Source: Metopolophium dirhodum (lineage: Eukaryota; Arthropoda; Insecta; Hemiptera; Aphididae). From it: 64,000 nucleotides of DNA. The first letter of the stretch is position 1. Each line of letters starts with the position of its first letter. Positions 13,485 through 26,220 of this stretch are shown here, piece by piece. The position numbers and the translations under genes are program-made. The notes beneath the pieces were generated by a model, which searched no databases, was not told the DNA's origin, and saw only the letters and a list, made by a program, of their open reading frames with translations. The stretch spans positions 6,094,237-6,158,236 of the forward strand of contig NC_083568.1 of assembly GCF_019925205.1 (NCBI RefSeq). The letters are read 5' to 3'.

Positions 13485-16419
13485 GTTTTTCTTATACATT
13501 GATATTATATCATTGAATTTAAGTTCAATACAATCCATTATACAACGACCCACTTGTAACTACTGTACAGCAGAGCAACATCCACTTACCCGCTTTTTAT
13601 AATTTATAAAGCAAAGGGATGGATGCTTGTATAGAAAAAGTATTATCTATTATTCTCCATTGCATACCTAATGAAGATTATTTATCAATCAATTATTATT
13701 TCAAACTGTGATCACAGTCACGGTTCTCCCTTTATTATTACTAGGTACATTAGTACCTACTATATTGTGGAGATTATTTGTGACACTAATAACCTACAGA
13801 TTCCATATGGGACTGTAGACTTGTATTTTATTCAATTGATTATTTCGTAGGTTAACCTTTCGTATCCTCATAATCTCTGTAATCTATTTCATCTCAAATT
13901 CTGTGACTCAACTGTGAAGTGTAAATTTGTTTTCATCGTACATATTTTATCTTTTAGTTGTGGGTGGCATTTAGTTGAAGTGTAGCAATGGCCAACAACG
14001 ACGGATAAACCGAATAATATTAAAAACTGATTTAGTTTAAAACGTAATGTCAAAAACTCTACAGATGGAAAAGCTTCAACGCCAACTAATATAAAAAAAA
14101 AGAATATAGAAACAATTTAATTATGACCGACATCCTGAAGATATTCTTGATAGTATATGACACGTAAGCCAAGAAAAATAGGCATAATATTGTAATTTGT
14201 AGACAAAACACATTTGGTTTAATATAACGACGACTAATTTTATTTATGTATTACTAATATTATAGTAGTATGGTCGTAATGTAGGGGGCGCGGAGGCGTA
14301 GCTCCTGCGGCTTATTTTTCAAAATACAATAAATATATTATATGCCCACCCTCTCGCCCATTACAAATTCCTGAGAACGCCACTGCAGTACCGTAAGCGT
14401 AATTATTGCATACGTAGAGCGTGTGCTTATGTATATAATAAATAACAATACAACATACGGTCATAAATATTGTAATTACATATAATATTCTTGTGCGTCT
14501 GAAGTTTACTATATTAAATAAACAATACAATCATATTATTATTATGCTGTGCCGTATGCGGATATGTTGACTTATTACCTGCTTCTGCTGCAGCACGTCG
14601 TGTTTAATAATAATGAACGTAAGTCACGTAAGCGCATAACTTGGACGAAATTAAGAGTAACATCTTTGAAAACTACTGTGTCAACAAGAATAATATCCTA
14701 TACATGCTTAATTCAGTTAAACGCACTACCTATATTATATTATACCTAATGTATTTGCGCGTTTGTATGTGTTCGAGAATTTACATAACATATACGACCA
14801 TATAATAATATCATGATATACACACGGAGTGCAATTATATATTATATTATTATTATTATTATTTTTATTAATATTAATTAATGTTTACAAATCAAAACAT
14901 AAAAAAACTTTAGGTGTATAGGTACCAGCTAGGTATATACGCACGCGGCACAAGCAGTTATTTCAATTATCCAAAGTATATTATGTACATAGGTTCTATA
15001 CGAGTACACGAGTATCAGCGTATATTTAATTATATAATAAATTAATATAATCGTACGTACATGCATACAATAATAATAATATGTATATTAATGTTTCGTG
15101 TGTGTGTGTTATTTTGCGCTTTTTCTCCTCAATATAATATATTATAATAATAATACGTACGGGGAAAAAATCCTCGAATTAGCATAATATAAGGTATATA
15201 CTGGCTGCATATATTGTATATATATATAATGTCATGGGCGGCCGCGAAGTCGACTATATTAATATATACCTATTATACATATATTATACACTGTACGCGG
15301 TATATACAGTATACCTGGTATACTGCTGTATCCCCGGGGCGGAGGGGGATGGAAATTTGTTTTTCCTGTCTTGGGGGCTTCGATATTGTTGTGCAAGGGC
15401 GATCAAGCAATTTATAATTTGTCCGCACACAATAATATATGTAATATAATAATAATAATAATAATAATAATGTATAATATTACTATATCGAATATGATGT
15501 TGTACGCACGCGGTTAGCAGCAGCCAGTAGAGACCGTAAATCAGTCGGTTTTGTTGTTCACGTATTATTATTATTATTATCGTTATTATTGAAGTAATGC
15601 GTTCGCGGCGGCGGCGGAGAATAAATTTCATTCAACCGCGTTAATGTCTTGACAACGATTAAAATCGTGCCCCACAGCGGTCCCGGACAACTACAGCACT
15701 CGCGTATTACAGGTATATATATGACATGCGCCGGTAATGAAACGCGGGTAGAAAAATCGTATATATACGTTAAGTAATTTAAAAAAAATATATATATTTA
15801 TACACCTGAGTGTGTGTGTTATTATAATAATATTATATGCGTATCTATGTATATTATAATACATATGTGTGTATAAAGGACACGGAGGTGAAAAAAAATT
15901 ACTCACATACCTCGATACTCGACCGCGTATAAAATGTAAACAGACCATTGAAATATTTTTATAATTAGTTTTCGTTCTCCCGCGACCTGGGTCGTCGCCG
16001 TCGTATAATGTTCACCACTTTCCTGAATAATAATAATAATATTATATTATGTGTAGGTGCATCATGTATGATAATATTATGATGGTGTACGCGAGTAATG
16101 CAATATATCGGTGCGGAGGCGACGGAGCGGCGTGTGAGCCCTGCATGATGGGTCATACGAATAGGTAGGTACTTATTGTACCTATAATATAGGTCCTATA
16201 TGTAGGCGCAATATACATTAATTGATCGAAATAATAATATAAAATATAATATTATTATGCAGTATTGTGCATATTAGTGCTGTTCGTAGTCGCAGTATTT
16301 TTTTTTTTTATTATAAGAAGATGTCAGCGAACCGTTTGTTTTCTCTGTCTGACCCACACGCGCAGAGTGCCAAATTTATGTCCAGCAGGTCCAACCCGGT
16401 GTTGTTGTCCTTTCAATAT
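13485..16419. other. AT-rich sequence without a supported gene
   Basis: An isolated hAT-like end GAACGCCACTG is at 14375-14385, with the same lead-in as the one at 7244. (AAT)n is at 15447-15471. The overlapping Tyr/Ile-rich frames near 15214-15631 come from these microsatellites. Confidence 0.6.
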
Positions 16420-16613
16420 TAGAGTGAATTCATCTATTGTTAAACTTCGAGCTAAGAACTATATTATATAACTATATAGTTTAATTTTTACAAAATGTAT
16501 AAGGATTTACTCACTCATAACTTACGTCAAAATTAAAATATCATAAAAAAGCCAACGCAGGGACACGGGTAATGTTCTGAACTTAAAGTTTTATAATAGG
16601 TGAATTCACTCTA
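16420..16613. mobile_element. TA-flanked MITE, GAGTGAATTCACC family
   Basis: TAGAGTGAATTCATCTATT at the left and AATAGGTGAATTCACTCTA at the right form a terminal inverted repeat. It extends imperfectly for about 40 bases. If the outer TA is the target duplication, the element proper is GAGTG...CACTC. The core has no frame. The same ends occur at 53846-54083. Confidence 0.7.
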
Positions 16614-18739
16614 ATACTAAAATTTATAACACAGTGTTGATTACAATCCCGCATAATTGGTTCGTTCTGCTATAATATTCGCAATGGTAGTGAATCATGA
16701 TGATGACAATAATAAAAAGTCATGTACTATATTTATCATTGTGTTCGTTTGTGCAGTATATATCGAATTATTAGCAACTGATTGCAGTATTATTATTTAT
16801 CAACTTGTATGGGTTATTTATTTTATTCAAATGTATGATATTATTTTGGTCATAATTTTTTTGAAAATACTTTTTTTTACATATTGCGATAGTATCATTA
16901 CGAAAAAAAAATAATTATTTTTCTACAATGCGTATATTATATTATTATATCATTATTATTTTTCAAGTTGTATCTCCACTTAATCAATTACAGTAATTTT
17001 ACACCTACATGTATTTTCAAACTACGAAGAAGGGTCCCCTCATGTGCCACTATATTCCATGTATCTAAACTTTAAATACTTATAATATTATAATTAATTG
17101 CTCCAATGTCTTTCAAAAATTTCATTTATTTATGAACTAGGAAAAAATTATGTTTTGAAGTAGGTATATGAAATAAAAAATGTACGTATATATTATGCTG
17201 ACATTTAATAAAAGTAAAAAACTTAAAAAAACTCAAAAAACATTGTTATGCAATAACATCAAACTATAAATTATACTAATATGTTCAAAAGAGTTGAGAC
17301 TTTTCGATATAATAAGCATAGGCACTTAAACGGACATTGCCTTATTGTTTATAGAATATAGATAGGTACACGTAAATAATAGTCTATTATAGTTTTAATG
17401 GTTAACACGCCTAGTAAGTGATTTATTTCCAACATCTTTTAACCATATAGTCTTATCTATAATATATTATATTCCACACTCGTGCGGGTTTTCAAAACCA
17501 TAACAATAATTACGTTGCTATACCAGAATACCCCCTCCCCTTAGAATTATTTGGAACTGTTTTCGGACACACCACGCGTATATCATAATATTATATACCT
17601 ATACATATATTAGCCACCTACATCCAAATGCAATACATAGGCCTTGTGCAAAAAGGAGTTGCTTTTAAATACCGAGTACGAATATAAAGTGGGTAGATGA
17701 AGAGAAACGCTTATCTCACCGACGCGTATTCAACGTGAAAACTCTTTCCTCGCAATGATATTATATGCTCGAAACGTCACGTTAAATATAAATTACGTGA
17801 CAAACAATTACCATAATTTTAATAATTTACCAACACAATCAATTTTATTATATTGCTTTTAACAAACTATACACCATATTTTAAACACGCGCATAAACTA
17901 TAATAACTTACCTATATATACGATATTTAAAATAATTAATTTAATATTTCCACTCTCGTATGTGCATTATAATATTATTATCGAACTCAAATCTACTCAT
18001 ATCATATACAGGTATTTTACCAACGTCCTACGTATCTATATATTATATTGTATTAAGTCTATACTCTATACGTTAAATATAATAATTGTAGGTATATATA
18101 CCTACCATTATTATAGTTAGTATACCAACTATTAATGTTTGCATAATACTATTAGGTATGTTAATCGGAATAAGATAAGATATTAAAAAGCATCATAGTA
18201 TATAATATGGTGTCGTGTAGAGGTCTTCGAACTAACACTAACGTTTTGATGGTGATATACTGATATTGTTAAATTGAAATCAAATATAATTATCTGCGTT
18301 ATATATTATATCGCTTCGTGAATTGTCGTTGGCACAAACATTTATACAGGTAAATACTCTATACTCCAGAAATTACAAATAAGTGGTACTGGGAAATTTT
18401 TGATGGCAGCCAAAAGATTTTCATGTGTCCGTACATTATATTTATATACCGTTTGCAAGCGACAGCATATCGTCCAGACATAAAAAAATCTTTCAAACAA
18501 TATGAAGCAAAATGTTTCTATCAAACATTTAAAGCTGATTTGTTTAATAATTTTTTTCTACATAATATTATCATTAACTTTTCATTTATATTTTGTGAAA
18601 ATTCTTTGCTTCAGCAAAAATAATTAGTGACACGGCAGAACATTTTTTTTTTTGAATTGTGTCATAAATTGGCGCGTTGAACAAATCCTGTTTGTCATCC
18701 CTATACTGAGTATAGTCCATAACTTGCTGGTACCTATCT
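16614..18739. other. AT-rich sequence without a supported gene
   Basis: Only short frames are present. The region 18423-18623 has a Lys/Phe-rich 66-codon frame just upstream of the retrotransposon relic and may be part of its decayed body. Confidence 0.5.
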
Positions 18740-19395
18740 AATAAGTTTTACCCATTTTTCTTTTTGGAAACATAATTCCGCGTTACTCATAATTATCCTA
18801 ATTTACAAACCAGGCCATTGGCAAGGCCTCGGATTTTTTTTCTTATTACCGACCAACTATAGCAGCCTACTCCCTTTATCAATTCTCGCCTTCACCTATC
18901 ATGTCCCGAAGATATTCTTCCAGTAATAACTAATATTCAATAATAAAACAGCTAGCTTTACATGGAAAACTTGTTCAAATATTTAGGTTTTCGTATTGAT
19001 AAACGACTAATATAATATGATCCCATCATATTAAAAGTAAAAAAAAATATCTTTCAAATTAAATCCCCGTATAGCTTAAGACATCTTTGTTTAGTTATTC
19101 TCTACAAACAACCTTACAATATGGCAAAGTTTTCAGGAGATTGACTAAATAGTCAAACTTAAATTTGTTTTAATCCTTCTAATCAAGTAATCTACGCTTA
19201 TTTTAAAGCCTCGTGGTATGCCTATATATCAGCAACCACACTCTTCACAATAATTACCTTAAAATGCCTACTCTCTTTAACTCTCTCTGCGTACTTGCAT
19301 CCATTCACTATAACACTATAAAGTCTATATAAATCACGCGTGGACCTGCTAATATATAATCTTTCTTCTATTATACTCTACCGGATAACACTCCT
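18740..19395 (+). pseudogene. Decayed Jockey-type non-LTR retrotransposon reverse transcriptase
   Basis: Pieces of a reverse transcriptase are readable in shifting frames in the right order. FWKHNSALLIIILIYKPG (about 18756-18810) matches the family's W-K-x-A-x-I-x-x-I-x-KPGK region. NYSSLLPLSIL (about 18850) is the remains of SYRPISLLP. KYLGFRIDKRLI (about 18979) is the KYLG motif downstream of the palm. NHTLHNN and LKMPTL (about 19230-19270) resemble the C-terminal APWYVSNHTLHxDL segment. The catalytic YADD region is missing, so there is an internal deletion. Stops and frameshifts are many. It is an old, inactive fragment. Confidence 0.7.
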
Positions 19396-20849
19396 TATTA
19401 TGAACAGTAAAATTAACCAAATATCTTCCAATTAAATATATTAAATAAATTATGCATATCAATAGTTAGGTATAATTTAATCTGACTAAGCTGATAATTA
19501 GTATAGTCACTGGACATCCCCTCCATCTAGTTCTTTGTAATCTCGCGCTTACTTTTTTGTTGTTTTTAATTTAACAGATTGTAAATTGCAGTCATCATTA
19601 TTTATTTATTTTAGATAATAAAAAAAAGAACCAGAATCTTCGAAATTCGATCGAGGCTGTACCAAACTCTATAACTGAATTGTATCTATAGTATATCTAT
19701 ACGCATGCCTATAAATATTATATAGGTAATATATATAGGTACTATATTATATATGAGTATGAAATATTTAAACCCATTAAAGTGAATAGTCGTAAACGTT
19801 TATCCACACGAACGCGTGAACTGAACACAATGACTGCCGTCGGGGCCGTTATATTATATACCTACGTCGTATTGGTACCTATGTATTAAGATTATAGGAT
19901 AATGATATTATTTCGGTGGAGTCAGTTTTCTGTGGAGTGGTCGGACCATTGGTGCGTACAAGTTATGCGTGCGTATTATATGATAATATTATTATGTACG
20001 TTCGTATAATATTCGACTTGTCACAGTAGATAATTCCAAGTTATACGTCATAATAATGATGTTAAATATTATTAAATTTTGTAATACCTACCTAGACGCC
20101 AATATCGGTCGCCGACGTACGGTTTAATCCACGGTGGCATAATGATTATTTGTCAAGAAAATCGATAACAACGCGAGGCATTTGTATATCAATCGCCCGT
20201 AATCTCACTACCTATATTATAATAGATAGGTACGCATATTATTAAAACGACTATTCTATTATTATTTATATGCTATAAAGTTATTATTATTGTGCCTGTA
20301 TTTGTGAAGGTCGAGGACCTGCAGGATGAGCGATGGCAGGCTTTTAATAAGAATAAAATATGCTTTATTCTACATAATATTATGCATGCGGTGATGGCGC
20401 AGCGCATGGAGGCAGGCGAATGACATTGTTTTAGGTTAGTAAATAATAACCATGGTTCATGACAAAATAGATATAATGTAATATCATTTGATTATGATGC
20501 AGTTTGATCACTATTTGTGCATCTCATCCACACCAGTCCTATGTCATAGCTCTCTACATTTTTGATTGGTCGATTCTTTTCCCTAAATAATAATAATAGC
20601 ATATACTGCAGCTGACTGCGTCGGCCAATAATAAGTGAAGAAAGTTTTGAGCGAGGTGTGCAACAACTGTGATGATTCCTATCTGTTTTGTGATGATATA
20701 TTATATAATAACGACTATAATAACCGTCAACCGATAACCATGCAAGGTGATAGGCCATATTTTTATCTTATTATTTATTATTACTATAGCTGGTATATTT
20801 TATAATTAATACGTTTACACCATTTTTATACTATATTTTCATGTTATTA
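19396..20849. other. AT-rich sequence without a supported gene
   Basis: There are numerous TAGGTAC words and a few GC-richer patches (20300-20430). Nothing else is recognisable. Confidence 0.5.
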
Positions 20850-21330
20850 TAACTGTGGCTCCCGGCGGTGGTAAGTGTTTGGGGGGGAGGAGGGAATGGG
20901 CGAATGACTTTGCGCGTTCAGCCCCACGACGTCCGCGGCGGACCGGAGAGCCGCTCCGCTGCGGCCGGAAACGGTATATATTCTTGTGCGCTCCGTCGCC
21001 ATTTTTCGGTGCGCTCGTCGTTCTCCGCGGCCAATGGCCGGGGCGCCCGCTTCCGGATAGCGGAAACCATGTTTCGGGCGACCCGGTGAATGCAAATCGG
21101 ATTCTAATTAATATTGTTACACGCTCGTCGAATGGCTCTGTGCGCCCGTGTGACGTTCCACGTACAACTACTATTTGTTGTAGTAATAATAATAATAAAT
21201 AGTAATAATATGTTCTATGTGTGTATAACAGATAAACTGCTTCGGCGGCGGCAGGAAGGCGCTTCCTCGAACAGAAACGCGCGGTGGCGCGATAGCCACC
21301 GCGCAGTTCGTTAATTACACGCACCAGCGT
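20850..21330. promoter_or_regulatory. GC/CpG-rich island, candidate promoter
   Basis: About 480 bases with many CpG and far higher GC than the neighbours. It contains TATATA (20974), GCGCTCCGTCGCCATTTTTC just downstream (a CGCCATTTT core as in YY1-type 5' ends), and GGCCAATGG (about 21030). Frames of up to 161 codons run on both strands, which is usual for GC-rich DNA, and none resembles a protein I know. A transcription start for a gene outside the window or with a non-coding first exon is the best guess. Confidence 0.3.
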
Positions 21331-24300
21331 TCAAGTCTCCTCTCCACCCGTTTTTAACACTACACCATAATACAACGCCCATATTTCGATACCTATGAAA
21401 TGCCGCTACGTTCGTCTTCGCTTACGACGGTGGTGGCACCGAAGTCGTCGTCGAATCGGACAAACGTGCGCGCATAATATATTTCCCATCATGCGTACCC
21501 ACATTATATTATTATAATATTCTCGGCAGTACAATAATAATAAATAATATTATTATATACCTATAATGTCCCGCGGTATATAGATATAATGCACCAATAC
21601 TGCGCGGTGAGAAACACGAGGGAAGGCTGAAGCACCTATACAATATATATAATATACGAAAATACCTTTATACCTTGAACCGTATATGGACGACCGAGAA
21701 CGGATACTTAAGGAGTAATTAACAGCGCGCGTGTGTAGGTTAGGTGTGTAGGCCTCATTAAAAACCCCGAAATGATGTTATATACACCGCGGCCATTAGT
21801 CGTACCTACATGGCTATAGTATTGCATATAGTAGGTATATAGCGTGTACAATAATATATAAAATATTATATACTCGCGCGCGCGCATTATAATAGAATAT
21901 TATCATGGCCGGCGGTTGTGTTATGCGCCAGTGATTTTTTAAGTGCATACACCGACTGTAATCTTCCACGCGCGATGTGCAGTAGGTACCTATACTTCGT
22001 ATGTAGATAATACAATATTATGTATAACTTATACATATATATATATATATATACATATAATACAATATAAGAACGTGCATATAGGTATTAGGTATATACT
22101 ATATATTGGAGATACTTTAGCAGAGCGTTATCCTTAATATATAAATATATAGATGGATGAAAATGTTTTTCGATATTATTATGATTACGATTCCATTCCG
22201 ATTTTCGAAATAATAATATTATATTCGTCGGCATCCCGCGTAAACGGTAATTATGATTATCAGTCGTTGCTGTCTATATATAATATATATACGGAATGAT
22301 GCGCGTACGCGTACCTACATAAAATATACCTAAATAACGTATACGCATTGCGGCGATGGATGGCTGTGGCGGAATATCTATATTGTTATACCTATGTACG
22401 TGTCTTTGAACAAATTATATCCCGAGTTGCAATCGCATTGCCTGAAGGGCCGTAGTCGATTTCCCGACAGCCGGAATGTCGGTCATCGTGATCGAAAACA
22501 GACCATCACTGGGACGAGCTGATATTATATTATATTATTATGCGGTGGTTGCCATGTGTTCTATTTTTATAATATTATATGTATCTACGCATTTATTTCG
22601 CAAGTTTCACGCTGTCTACAGTAAAAAAAAAAAAAACAATGACGGGTAATCACTCACCACCATACGGCCTGTTCCTCGCGTAATATAAAGTATATAATAT
22701 TATGTAGGTATAACAACTATACAGCGCGGTGTAACGGGAAGACTTGGCAGAAGAAAAAAATTATGCTTTTTAAGCGTATGACAAAAATTGTGAAAATTAT
22801 ATAGTTGATAAATAATTTAAGAAATATGAAAAGTTATTACGTTCTAAATTAATTAACTCAAAAAAATATTGATATCTTAAAAATTCTAAAAAATAAACTT
22901 CTTAACTTAAATAAGTGTTCTTACCATAAAAATTGTTCTTATGATCAGATTTACTAAAATTCAAAAAATTTTAAATCAATTAAAAATTTTGGATTTTCAG
23001 TATTAAAAAATTATACCTACCTAGGTATAGGTATACTATTGGTATATATAATATACTAACCATCATGTAAGGCTGCGTGTACAAATCTGTACACGTTTAC
23101 AATTTGTGTACCTCCCCCCCCCCCCCCCCCCATTTCGTTGTATTCGGTTAGGTACTAATAATATGCTTTTAATTAAATATTTATATTTTGGAAGTTATTT
23201 TATTCTATTTTACTTTGCAACTTTCCACCTTCATAAATATTAGCCTTACAGCATCGAAAACCTAACGGGGCTCATACGTAATAACCGGCCTCATCAGAAA
23301 TCAATTTTGGTTGACCCGAATCGTTCTTTAAACCTATAGAATTTTACACTTTCGAACATACACCTACGTTGTTTATGGAATTTATTTTGTTATTAGCGAT
23401 TTATAAAATCGGTCGATATTAATATTATTATTTTAAATCGAAACAAATCTCCAGTTGTAATATTCAGGCACGCATTATTGAATACAATTTTATATAATAG
23501 TTTTCATTTGTCATGATATATTTTCTCATCGATGGACCAATTTTGACCCGTAATTCTAAAAAATAATTGACCTCTAAATGTTCTGAAAATTGATCAAACA
23601 AAAGTGTTCATGATTGATGAGCTGTTTAGCTTAGGTAGCAATCGTTATTAACTATTCTAATTTTATAAATATAAAAATTACAACATCGACAACAAATTAA
23701 TAATTTATTATTCGAGGATATATCCATATAGGTACTGCAACGATATTATTAATTGATTATATTATGTTATAGGTGTATTTAAATTTTCAATGTCCTTTTG
23801 ATTGTTTATAAACAAGTGAGAAACGCTCAACGACGATTGGAGCGTTATAGCATATTATAGTGTCAACCATAATTAACCTTATGGTAATCATTGTGCTAGG
23901 TAGATGGTATACATAATTATTGGACGCATCATTTTAATAATATTATAATAATACATTATTATTATATTATAATATTATTATAATTTGTACCTAATAGTTA
24001 ATAAATTCGTATAATAATATATTTTATTCTTTTATTGCTAAACAAATGAATGATATTTTAAAAGTTATATTATTATAACTTGTAACTGGAAAGTCTTGTA
24101 CCTAGTTATATATTTTATAATTTATAAATTAAGTTTTAATAAACTGTTCGACTGTTATCTATAACTGCTAATAGATATCAGACGTTATAACTTATTTATA
24201 ATTATCATTGTAGCATGTACGTATCATGTAATAATGTTTGTAAAATAATATTGTAAAATCATGTATAGATAAAATTCAATGTGGGTTTTAATTATGCCAA

Positions 24301-25363
24301 GCAATCAACTCATGTTTTGTGGTCATTGAATTTTGTGGAGAACTTGAATACAAAATGTGTAGATCCGGGCAAAACTGTATAATATATAAGTACCTATATA
24401 TACATATTATTATTATAATGTGTGAATGTGACTAATAAACTGGATTTGTATTAAATTCGGTGGATAAAGCCGTTAATGTCGAAATTCCTCGCGGAAGCAA
24501 TAAATTTCACTATCTTGGTGGCTGACAGTAGGTGGTTTATGTAGTTTTTTATTTCGTGTTTTCGTAGATTTTGGAACTACTTTTCATCAGTGGTTTTACT
24601 ATTTCTGAGTATGGTCTAACAATAATGGGTTTCTCATCTCTTAATAAAAGTTTAACCATCCCGGGTTATTATGGCATAATAAACGAACATTATTATATGT
24701 TATATGGCTCCTCTTTACAATGCGATAACAATATATACGCATGACGTACATCACGGAGGTACCTAATACCTATATATATTATAAAAGTAATATATTATAC
24801 CCGATACCTGTAGTACGACACACCAATATTCAAGTTGATAGTAATAAAATAAACGAAAAACGCTGTTTGCTTTTATTTACAAATAACACTATACAGTCGT
24901 TGTTTTATTTCTATTATTTTAATGCGTTCGGGTGGACGTTCCGAAACCGTTTCTCTCCGTAATGTAATTTTATCGACACCCTCCCCGTTCGACTTCAAAG
25001 TTATCGAATCCAGACGACATGACGTATACATGTATATGATAATAATAAATATAACAAAACCGACCGTATATTGTATAAACATAAATAATACGCGAGGAAA
25101 CCTCGGATCGGATAGTAGCTATATCGAAAACGTCAATTTTGACGTTCGTACTCGTGTCGTGGGTGTACATTTCGTTATTGGCCGGGGTCGAACTCGTTAC
25201 ATTTATGGGGTTTGTTATATAGTTCTGGGGAGAGCCATATACATAGTTCGTATCTGTCTCGAACACATATACTCTCCCCAACATATATTATTATACGTAT
25301 ATATTATGTGTATACAATATAAATATATAATATTATTATATGAACACGCGTCATATTATAATA
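21331..25363. other. AT-rich sequence without a supported gene
   Basis: It contains a CG-alternating patch (21871-21886), (TA)n at 22035-22052 and an 18-base C run at 23114-23131. The 149-codon frame at 24922-25371 ends beside the MITE and includes the hairpin at 25227. Its second half is Ile/Tyr-rich and I do not accept it as a gene. Confidence 0.5.
25227..25279. other. Short imperfect hairpin
   Basis: GGGGAGAG pairs with CTCTCCCC, followed by a TATA/TATA step with mismatches and an inner GTTCG/CGAAC stem, with a loop of about 9 bases. The stem is about 20 pairs in 53 bases. It has the size of a small precursor hairpin but no recognised microRNA. Confidence 0.4.
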
Positions 25364-26220
25364 CAGGGTGATCCACCGAGCCTGTTCAACACATTTTTCT
25401 CTTTCAATAATACTGTTGCACGTTAAAAATCTAATTTTTGATATTTTTTAATTTATTTAAATAGAATATATAGGTACGTTGAAATGTTTCAGATTTGTAT
25501 ATACTATATTCCTACTTAAGGAGTGTCCCGTGGAAATACCAACTTCTGTTTTTCAACGAAAATTCCCATTTTCTACGCAGTAGGTGAGTTGATTCCCGAG
25601 TCATTATTAGGTATGTACGAGTAACAGTTCTACTGCAGTTATAATTAAATAGCGGATAATACTTCTGAAAATGTTGACGTATCAGAAACCGTACGAATAG
25701 TTTTTAAATTATTTAACCTTGTGTACTAAGAATGATGGATTTGGAAGATATGGGGGGCTATGATTATTTGAATATTATAGCATTTAATTTAATCTATTAA
25801 TCTATCAATATTTATAATTTATAAAAAAAAATAATAATAATCTATAATATTATAATATTATAATGTATTATGTTTTGTAATATATTATTAATATATAATA
25901 ATAAATACTCGATACAATATTGTATCGTTTTTAAGGACTATGATAATAATAATAATTACCCTTACAATTTAGGTATAACAACATTTTTAAAAACACTTTC
26001 AAATAAATACTTTATAGTAAAAAATGGAGTTCTCATTTGCAGAAACACTAAAGTTTTTATCGCCATTATTGCAGGATATTCCTTAGAAAAATTCTCAAGA
26101 ATTTTAAAATATTATGTTAAATGACTGGGTATATTAAAAAAGTCAAAAATTCCAAAAAAACTAAATTAATCTTATGAAATTAAAAAAAACAGGGGTGAGC
26201 ATGTTCGGTGAATCACACTG
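25364..26220. mobile_element. TA-flanked MITE, CAGGGTGATTCACC family, long copy
   Basis: The left end is CAGGGTGATCCACCGAGC and the right end is GTTCGGTGAATCACACTG. They form inverted repeats of about 20 bases with a TA on each side, as expected for Tc1/mariner-type elements. The interior is AT-rich. The 84-codon frame at 25870-26124 lacks transposase motifs, so the copy is non-autonomous. A second copy with better-kept ends is at 36000-36582. Confidence 0.75.

Noticed and set aside
15284..15631. 115-codon minus frame
   Set aside because: It is built from (AAT)n translated as Tyr/Ile runs.
20839..21324. 161-codon minus frame in the CpG island
   Set aside because: Several frames on both strands are open in this GC-rich patch. 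It includes a Tyr/Leu run from (AAT)n and no domain.
24922..25371. 149-codon frame on the plus strand
   Set aside because: The second half is Ile/Tyr/Val-rich from AT simple sequence, other strands are open too (25284-24970), no family resemblance and no splice support.
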